This document shows, one piece after another, positions 52,578-62,200 of a stretch of DNA of 64,000 nt (the stretch's first letter is position 1; each line of letters opens with the position of its first letter). The stretch is from Maniola hyperantus (Eukaryota; Arthropoda; Insecta; Lepidoptera; Nymphalidae), in assembly GCF_902806685.2 (NCBI RefSeq), contig NC_048539.1:5592501-5656500 (forward strand), in the 5' to 3' direction. The position numbers and the translations under genes were made by a program. The notes under the pieces were generated by a model that saw only the letters and a program-made list of their open reading frames with translations, had not been told where the DNA came from and did no database searches.

Positions 52578-53036
52578 GGGGGCGTCCATAAATTACGTGA
52601 GATGTTTAAGGGGAGGAGGAGGTCGAGTCAAATCTCATCTAATCTCACGTTGGAGAGAGGGGGGGTCTCGGCAAATATCACGCAATTTTTTTTCTGATTG
52701 AAAAAAAAAAAATTATACTATTTTGGTCCTTTTAATCCAGATTGTACATGCTTAAGATATTCTATTGTCAAACTTTTATTGCACTTATAACTCTCAGCAA
52801 TATTGATTACTAGTCTTAACTAGTCGTAAATAAAAGCACGAAGCAAATTTTTTTCTTTTTACAATAACAATCCAACGCGTTTACGTAAGAAACCCAGATT
52901 TTGAGAAATCTCACGTGAGATTGGGGGTTGGGCGAGGGGGGAGGGGGTTGAATAAAATCTCACGACATCTCACCAGGGGGGAGGGAGGGACAGAAAATTC
53001 AATAAAAACACCTCACGTAATTTATGGACGCCCCCC
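52578..53036. mobile_element. Non-autonomous DNA transposon with GGGGGCGTCC ends
   Basis: The left terminus GGGGGCGTCCATAAATTACG is mirrored by CGTAATTTATGGACGCCCCC at the right, about 459 bp apart. Subterminal G-rich tracts and ATCTCACGTGAGAT-like palindromes (52660 and 52902-52920) recur. No ORF. The ends are typical of a MITE group common in insects. Confidence 0.85.
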
Positions 53037-53099
53037 TTACACATTTTTATTATTTGAAATCAATTTTAATTAACTGACAATATTGTTAGCTCTAAACTA

Positions 53100-55263
53100 G
53101 CGGCACGCTATGATGGCGGTTTGACGTTTGTCCGCTCATGAAGTTCCGTATTATTGATTAACGACTTTGAAGGGAAATAATTGTATTACTTTATTGACGA
53201 TAGTGATGTGCAGAGATTCATAAATTTTATCGAATGTAGTTTTAGGTTTAGGACTCAAATTATTTATTAAATTGATTTCTTAAATGGTATACAAGTGTAG
53301 AAAAATCAGTTTGCACCATTTAAGTGGGTGAATGTACTTGTGAATATGAACAATTTTCACTATGTGGACAAAACCTCTGAAATCGCAAAAAAATATCAAT
53401 AAATTTTTAAAAATGGAATCTAATACGATCGTCACATAGGATCGCTGGCTAGCACAACTACTACCTCCGGCAAACTCGCGTCAATGCTCAATGCAAAACA
53501 AAGCAGTTTCGAATTGGACGTTGCTTCGAAAAGTATAAACTGTCAGTGCAATGCGATTGTGATATAGTTTGACCTGGCTTTGGATTTCAAATATTGATAC
53601 TGCATTACTGTTGACCCTTGCTCGTTAATTTGGACTCTGTTCAAGCCCTTTGTGTGTGGATTTCCGTCGATATGACCGAACGTACGCAGCGAACTGTTCT
53701 AAATAGTCAGACACGTGAGTTCCTAATACGCCTTCGTAACTATTTCGATCGTGAAGCTCAAAATGGAGGGCCAATTTTACCTATAACGTCAGTGGTTGAA
53801 CGCGTAGCTGATGCGCTTAATATTGGACAACGAACTGTTAGACGGATAACTAAAAAAAAATATGGCGAGACTGGGCACAGAAGAAAATAAACTTCACACA
53901 CCAAAAAGAGAAAAACGAGCAAAACCAGTCGTAGGCATCGATAGCTTTGATGCCGATGCTATCCGAGAGACATGTTTACGGCTACTATTTACAGAAGGAG
54001 TATCCAACAAGAAAAAAGTTGGTGCATTCACTGAAGGAAGCTGGATTATTCTTCGGTGGGGAAAGTTCTTTAACGAAGATTTTGAAGACCATTGGATTTC
54101 GATACAAAAAATGTAACAAACGCAAAATATTGATGAAAGATTTGATATAGCGATGGCAAGTGTATACTTTTTTACGGCAAGTTGAAAGAAATCAAAAATT
54201 GGCAAAATGTTGTGTTTTTTGATGAAACATGGCTTATGCTAACCATACTGTAGGCCGTTCTTGGAACGATGACACAGCAGCATCTACTTCCAAAGTTCCT
54301 GTAGGAAAAGGATCGCGACTTATAATTTGTCACGCCGGAACCATCAACGGGTTTGTCGAAGGTTCTCTCATGGCTTTTGCGTCAAAAACCACTGGAGACT
54401 ATCATGAAGACATGAATGGAGAAAAGTTTACCTGAATGGTTTACCTCAATGTTGTGTAGCCTCCCGTGAACCATCTATTATAATTATGGACAACGCCCCA
54501 TACCACTCGATGCAAAATTGACAAGCCACCTGCCCAATCCCAAAGAAAGCTGATATCGGCGCATGGCTTCGTAAAAATGGCGTAGATGCAAACATGAATA
54601 TTTAAAGCGAATTGAGTACGTCTTTTAAAAGAAACAACCCAACCAAGATCCGATACGTCATTGACGAAATAGCATTAGAACATGGGCACAGAGTATACGT
54701 TACCGCCTTACCATTGTGAGTTATAATGCGATTGAGTTGGTGTGGGCTCAAATTAAGGTATCTGCAAGACACAATACAGACCCCCCATTTACCACAAAAA
54801 AAAAATGCTAAAATTATTAGAAGAAGCTTGTGAACATGTGTCTAAAGGAGACTGGGAAAAGGTTGTGAATAGACCAGTTAAATTAATAAGGGAAGATTAT
54901 GAAATAGATGTGAAAATAGATAATATTATAGAAAACGAACATATAATTATAATGTATGTGATTATAGCAGTGACGACCAGTGAAAATAGTAGTATGGACG
55001 AATCTGATTAATTATGGCCTTTTGTGGCACCTGTTTCGGTATCTTTGTATTCATATGTGTCTGTGTGCATATAAAGTATGTATATTCATTTTCGTTCAAA
55101 ATATTCAGTTCGTTCAAATAAATTAAATAAACATATACATTTTGTTTTATTAAACCTATTTAATCAGGTACAAAAACAAAACTTAATTGTTTTTGTTCGA
55201 GAATAAATTGACATTTCCACATCACTATTGTAATGTGTCAAACCGGCCATCATAGCGTGCCGC
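53100..55263 (+). mobile_element. IS630/Tc1/mariner transposon, 2.16 kb
   Basis: Inverted ends of about 27-30 bp (GCGGCACGCTATGATGGCGG at the left, its complement with one extra base at the right) are flanked by TA on both sides (53098-53099 and 55264-55265), the family's target duplication. The interior holds one transposase gene (next entry). Its AT content and codon style resemble the neighbourhood. Confidence 0.9.
53651..55011 (+). pseudogene. Tc1/mariner-type transposase, frame-broken
   Basis: It starts at ATG 53651 (MTERTQRTVLNSQTREF). The N-terminal helix-turn-helix region (PITSVVERVADALNIGQRTV then RRITK) is intact to about 53860. After an A9 run the frame shifts, and further shifts follow. 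The catalytic pieces are readable in separate frames: FFDETWL (first D), MDNAPYH (second D, codon 54489-54491) and ELNAIELVWAQIK (E, codon 54734-54736). The D-E spacing is about 81 residues, far longer than the 34-37 of classic Tc1/mariner. The tail ends SSMDESD at TAA 55009-55011. As written it is a pseudogene, but this stretch lies among suspected consensus indels. Confidence 0.85.
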
Positions 55264-55265
55264 TA

Positions 55266-56277
55266 GTGTAGTGTAGTAAGTATATTACTCATTTAAGTTG
55301 AAGAATAACTTTCTTTTACTTTTATTTCTAATACATAATACTTACTTAGTTGTTATTAGAGGGTAAGAATGAGTAGAAAGCGTATACAAATATGTAACTA
55401 AGATTATTTATACTGGACATAGTATAATTTTATAAAGTACATTTAAAAACTAAATTAGTACTTATTTGTAAATATTGATGTAAAATATAATATTAAATAT
55501 ATAATTTAGATGACTGAAATATTTTGTTTTAAACACAGACTGATAGCCTGGAATTCTAATTTATAGAAATACGACTTCACGAGATCTATCGATCTAAGTA
55601 TACAGGAAATATAAAAAAATTGACTTTATACTTTGACGTAAGATTTTTGCACCTTTATTACCTGTTATCTCCCAAAGCCACCATGGGGACTATACATAGA
55701 GAAACTTTCAGCTTTTATGAAATAACGAAGGTCTGGCACGCGCTGGATCATAGTCCATAATAAAAAGCGGAGAAAAGGTGGTTCCTTTCTAAGGGCATAG
55801 GTACTCTCAATTTAATTTCTGATTAGATTTGATTTTTAGTAATTTGTGCTGACAAATCAAATAAGCTCTTTTTCGAATTAAAATAGATTTTTTTCAGAAA
55901 TCAAAATGCTGACTGACATCGGTATAAATGATATATACAAAGAACATATAGTCAATGTCATATACACAAAGAATTTGGACGTACTACATAAGGTCAATGT
56001 TGACTGCACGAGTTGACTAATCTGATAAATAACACATGATCATCGACATAGGAGGTAATAATCCTTATTAAAAAAATCTTTGCACATGATATAATAAAAT
56101 CGTGAGTGATCATCAACTGTCACGATCCGTTTCCGTATGTAAAAAGTACTCTGTGGTCACGATCTTCTGCCGTCACCACCCGTCACTTTGACAATGTAAA
56201 AATAAACAATGTGTTTTGAGGTTATGTTTATATTTTTATTATGTTTCGTTATAGTTTAATTATAATTAATCATTATA
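55266..56277. other. TWNK upstream region
   Basis: About 1 kb of AT-rich DNA between the mariner element and the TWNK start. No gene, CpG cluster or clear core promoter is visible. AATAAACAATGTG and T-rich runs directly precede the ATG. Confidence 0.4.
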
Positions 56278-59200
56278 ATGTATCATATTACAAGGGTTAA
56301 TAGATTCTCCAAATTAAAATCACTCATAAAATCAATAGTTAAAGTGAAAAGCTTACAAACTGTAGGCATAAATGATATACCAAAAGTAGTAACCGCCGAC
56401 ATTCGAAAATTATTACGACAAAAAGGATTTGCCGTTCAGGATGGCTTCACATCGGTGACAACAAAATGTACGATATGCTCAGATGAGAAAGGTGAACCAA
56501 AGAAAAGTGAAAGTAAACTTTATGTCAACAAAACAACAGGTATGTTTTAGGTTAGTTACTATTAGTTTTCGTGTATTATTCATCAAAGTTATAATTTTAT
56601 CAAACAATGATTTCTGCGTATTAAGATATCTTACATTCGTAATTAACTTCGTAAGTAACTATTTGTAAAAAAAAAATTCTAGACTAAGTAATCAAAAATA
56701 AAATTAACATTTGTATTTGACAACATGCTGCTGCTGAAAAAGAGTTTATACTATATTCTTCTCTCATCCATACTATTCATACTTTTATATACTTACTTAA
56801 TATAGATAAGAAAGTTTGTCTGCTACTTTTTCTGTCTGAACTGATATTTCTCTAAGGACATAGAATACTTTATTTCCTGGAAAAACAATGTTTCCTATAG
56901 ATTTTTTTTAAAACTTAATCCATGTGGTCAGAGTAGTGGACATAAGAAGCCTACAAGCAGTAAGCATAGGTAGTAAGACATTAAATGATGACAACCAAGT
57001 TGCATTAAAAGATATATTGAGGCTAACATCCACTAGGCTCGCGGAGCGGAGATCACAATAACTTGCCACCTTTATGTGTACTATAGAACTGTGTATATCA
57101 ACGACTCGCCGAATTGTGCCCAAACTCATTGTTTGTCATACAAATTTCAGTCAATACATTTTGGCTTGATTTGTCAGTTCCTCAGTTGACTCCCAGGCTT
57201 TAAGAACTTATTGAATATTGATTTCAGGTTATTTTTTATGTCCAAAATGCAATGTTCATGGAGACTGGAATTTACTTGAAAGAGTAATAAAGAAATCGAA
57301 GCTTGATGGCTCAATTAAAGATTATATTGATAATTTACATAAAGAAGTAAAAGCCTTTAACACAGCCTGGCAAACAGTTATTGATGAAACAAAATCTATT
57401 CAAAGCTTAAGTGAAACAGAACTATTGGAACTTTTTCGATTATTTGAATTTCCTGTAAGTTATACAATTACCACTAGAATAAAATCAATACATTAATGTA
57501 TAAATATGAAAGTGTATCTGGCTGTCTGCTACCTTTTTACTGCCTATCCATTTAACAGATTTGATGGAATTTGGTACAGAAATAGCTTACAGCTCCTGTA
57601 GATGAATATAAGCTACTTTTCAGTCTGGAAAAATCAAAGAGTTGCCTTCGAATTTAAAGAAAAATGGTCAAGCAATAGAAATAGAAAAACTTTGTATTCA
57701 AACAAACTTATAAGTAGGTCCTTATGAATTATCAAATGCATCTACCACCTGTCCAGTATGCCTTAGTTGCCAAGGTTGTGGGCACCATCTCTCTCTCTCC
57801 CGTCGTTCCTTCATTGCTGAAGATCGTGGTCCTGGCAACCTGCCCTCGAATAGATTATCTGTTTCCATCGGCTTCTGTCAGTGGCCATTTTCGCAATGTG
57901 ATAAAATCCACACCTGCTGGACTCCTTTAGCTGGTTGGACCACCTAGTTGGTGAGCGGGCACCATCTAGTACTGAATAAAACTGGGATACTTGTCAACCC
58001 TAACCATTTATATTTGGTTTGCATCTGCAAGATGAATTCTAGTAGCAAATAGATCAAAATACTAAAGCTAATTAAAACATTGACTTGACTGACTTACTTG
58101 ATCTTTTATTGAAAGGAAATAGTCTTGCTGTATTTTTTAAAGTTGGTTCAGTTTTTTAAGAGACACATCACTAAACCTGGAGAACAACATTTTTCATTCT
58201 GGTGTGTTTGTATTGGTCTGTATTTTCTTAATCTTTTATGTTTTCTTGCTATGTTGCAGTACCATCATGAAGCTAGCAAAGTCTTATCTGAAGTACGAGT
58301 ATCAATGGACCATACAGTATTATATTTTCCTTTAAGAAATTCACTAGATAATGTAGTAGGTTACCGCAAACTGCAAGCGGGAAGGGAGGAGGAAGTAGAA
58401 AATCATGGTTTATATACAGCAGGATTGTTTTACTGTAGGGCTATGAAGGTTAACCGCACCGACCAGGCTATACTTGTACCTAGTATACAGGATGTACTAC
58501 ATTTGGCTGCAAGTAACATACCTGGTAAGTATCTAGTGTAAAATTGTTAAATTAGCCACAATATCTCATTTTCATACCTCATTCCACATCTGATACAGTT
58601 ATCTTTACGATATATCCTCCTATAGCATATAGTTTAATAATAATTGCAAGCCTTAATAGCTCAACGGTTAGGGAGTGGACTGAAGTCCAAAAGGTTGACA
58701 GTTCAAACCCCACCTGTTGCACTATTGTCGTACCTACAGATCACAGGATCGTTTAGTTGGAGGGGGAAAAAATTACTTAATGAATTTCTAGGTACCTTCA
58801 TTTGGCTCAGCACCTGCAGTCTCCCGCCAATATTGTTACCGACTCTGGAGAGTTACCAGAAGTTGTGTCTTTGGGGAGATTGGGACAACATGAGAGTCAT
58901 TGCTGAGAAATTAGGGGAAGAAAGGTGTCGTTTTGTAAGGCAAGTTTAACTTGTTAAAAAATTATCATATCATCATTAAGCTAGTTACAAAGTCATTTTG
59001 TCTACGCAAAGTGCAAAAATCCTTATAGATGCTTTTATAATATGATTCCGAAAGAGTGCTCAGATTTGCCATTGCTTGCATGACACATTTAAATAATGTT
59101 AAACAACATTTTATTAAGTTGTGGTTATTATACAATTGACAAATTTAATGACAAGATGAAAGAAATAAACTTTTACATAGTGCTTTCGAATCTTTAAGTG

Positions 59201-62200
59201 AAACTACCACTAGCACAGAATGCTCTTTTTAAATAGAATCTTACTTTTTCATTTACTTCTTGACTCTGCGTGGATTCAGTTTTTAAAAATCCAGTGGGAA
59301 CTCTTTGATTTTTCGGAATGAAAGTAGTCTATGTCACTCTCCAGGTCTTTAACTATACCCATGCGAAAAATCACATCGATTCGTAGCTCCGTTACGACGT
59401 GATTGAAAAACAAACCAACAAATACACTTTACATTTATAAGAAAATTTAAAATTTTATAGAATTTGCGTAAATACAATCATCATCATCATCATCAAACGA
59501 TAGGCAATCCACTGCGCGGATGTCCACACCCACAGTCTTACGACGCTGAATCCAATCCAGCGCGCAGCGGCTCCCTGCGAATCTCCTGATATCGTCCGTG
59601 CGCCGTCTCCAAACGCTGGTCCAACGCTCCCTGCGAGGTCGCCATCCAGCATTCTATGGCCCTAACGTCTATCGGTTTTTTTTAACTATGTGCTCTGCCC
59701 ATTGCCACTTTAGCTCGCAAGCCCTGAATACAATATTTTATTTTATTGTAGACCGACCGATGTTTGGTGACAGCAACCGAGGCGGCAAAATGCCCATCTT
59801 TCCTAAAGGCGTTGGTGTCAGAAGCGAAGCCAGGGCGCACGGTCTATCACCACTTTTGCGGCATTGAGAGACGACGTGTATTCCGAACTCACCAACATCG
59901 ATAAGGTAAGGTAGGTAAGAAAACTAAGGAAAAAGATTTCGTTTTACCACTTTTTTGTACAAATAAAGAAAGTGCCAATGTAAGTTCCATCTTACTACTA
60001 ACCACAGATATAATAGTCTTCAAACCACGAATAAGCTTAAAATTCGAATTCGATATATATATTAAAACTAGCTTATCTCGCAACTTCGTCCGCATGAACA
60101 ACACAAAATTTCCAAACTCCTATTTCACCCCCTAGTGGTAGAATTTTCAAAAAATCCTTATTTAGCTGGATGCCTACGTTCATATATCCGCTATCTGCAT
60201 GCCTTTCGGCCCGATCCATCCAGTAGTTTGAGGCTGTGGCGTTGATGAGATCAGTCAGTCAGACCTTTTGATTTTATATATTTAGATATATTGTATTGAA
60301 CCTCTTTGCAGCTGTATAAAAGTTGAAAAAGATACGATTTCTTATTATTCCAGGTCCGAGGTGTAAAATGGCTTCGTTTCCCGCTCTTGACGCGTATCTG
60401 GGCTGCCACAGGCGCGGGGAGGTTGACGTTGCTAACTGGGCCCACCGGCTGCGGCAAGACTAGCCTCTGCGCCGAGATGTCGCTCGACCTCGCGGCAGCA
60501 AGGGGCAAGTACCTATCATCAATCTGTCATCAATTCATCGTTCACAACTAATGACATCGTTTCAATAACAATCCTTCAATCCTACAATCCTACAAGACCA
60601 GCGCATTTGTTGCACACTCATTTTGTATTAGTACCGCAGAGTATCAGAGTTTTGCCGTATCGGACATACGATTCTGATGTTCGTAGAGTGGTACAGAAAA
60701 TTTTCATGATGGCCCCCCACTTCATACCACAAATTGGTGAGTTCCTCAAGAGTCTTAAGAGCTTGACGTCTAAGTTGGTTTTTAACTGACAACATTAAAT
60801 AACCACCACCTACATAAATTCAAAGAAACCCGTGTAGAAAACTAAACATACTATCACCACACTGAACTAATGACTAGAACTACTATCTACTAGGTATTAC
60901 TTTGAAATCATTAATGAATTCAAAACCTTTGCCTATATTTTAAAGGTAACAACATTATGGGGTAGCTTGAGATCCGCAAACTTCCGCTTAGCAAGAACAA
61001 TGCTGCAGCAGTTCGCTGGCGTCTCGCTGGAGCAGAACCTGCAGGACTTTCCCAGGTTCGCGGACGAGTTCCAGAAACTGCCGATATTCTACCTCGCTTT
61101 TCACGGACAACAACCTGTTAAAATTGTGATGGAGGTAGGTATAACTATTATTACTAGATAAACTTATATTTTACTAAGCAGATAAAAAGTCGTCGTATAA
61201 TAATAGACGTCGGCCCCTAGGTGGAGGATCTGGGCCCCCGGGTTCGATCCCTATGGACGCATCTGTAACTTTTTGAAGTTATGTTATAAAGCAATAAAAA
61301 TCATTGCCTTAGAGTTCTCCTAATGTTCTCAAAGGTTTGTGAAGTCTCCCAATACCTACTTGGCCAACGTAGGTGGACTAATTTAAGATCTAAACCAGCC
61401 AGGGGCCTCCAAACTACGGCCCGTGGGCCGGGGTCTTGGTCCGCGGGTCGTGTTTCCCGCGGGCCGTGTTTCAGTGAGCTGAAAATGCCTGACTTCTGGT
61501 CTACCATGTTTATTATTAATACATATCTGTTTCTATTAGATAGATCTTGGCACTTTGACCTAACCCTAACCCTCCCTATTCCCTCTCCACCAACCTCTCG
61601 GTTATATGGGCCGAATCCCGGGTGAGCCCTCCAGTACTTCTTGACTACAAATTTTATTTATCTCTGTCCTTGTTCTGGCCTATTGAACTAGTGAAGAATC
61701 TTAGGCTAAAGAGTTTTAAGATCCCTGGTCTAAACCCTTCACATTCTGAGAGATGCTCAGTGGTGAGCCGGCGATGGGTTGAGAAGATGTTGATTACGCA
61801 GGCGGTAGAGCACGCGCGGTACATGCACGACATCTCGCACGTGGTCGTGGACAACGTGCAGTTCATGCTGGGGCTGGGCGACGAGCGCGAGGGCGACCGC
61901 TACATGCGCCAGGACGCCGTCATCGCCGCCTTCCGCACCTTCGCCACAGCGCGCCACTGCCACGTCACACTCGTCATGCATCCGCGAAAGGTGCGCTTCA
62001 TTTTTGAGACTCTTTTTTATCTTATGTCGACTTGCACTCGCATTTCAAATGGAGTTTACAATGCAAAAAGTCGATTAGTTACAAATGCTTTCACAAACAA
62101 ATTTGCAAATGCATTTTTATTATTATTTGTTGTTACAGTGGCAATAGAAATTACACAATCTGGACAACTCTACCTATTTTTTACAGTTCATGAGAGTGCC

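Noticed and set aside
58935..58945. GC donor (GCAAGT) for TWNK exon 4
   Set aside because: The canonical GTAAGG five bases upstream (58935) keeps phase with exon 5 and needs no unusual site.
60607..60789. 60-codon ORF between TWNK exons 6 and 7
   Set aside because: It does not belong to Twinkle and has no family signature I recognise. Treated as intronic chance or an unidentified repeat fragment.
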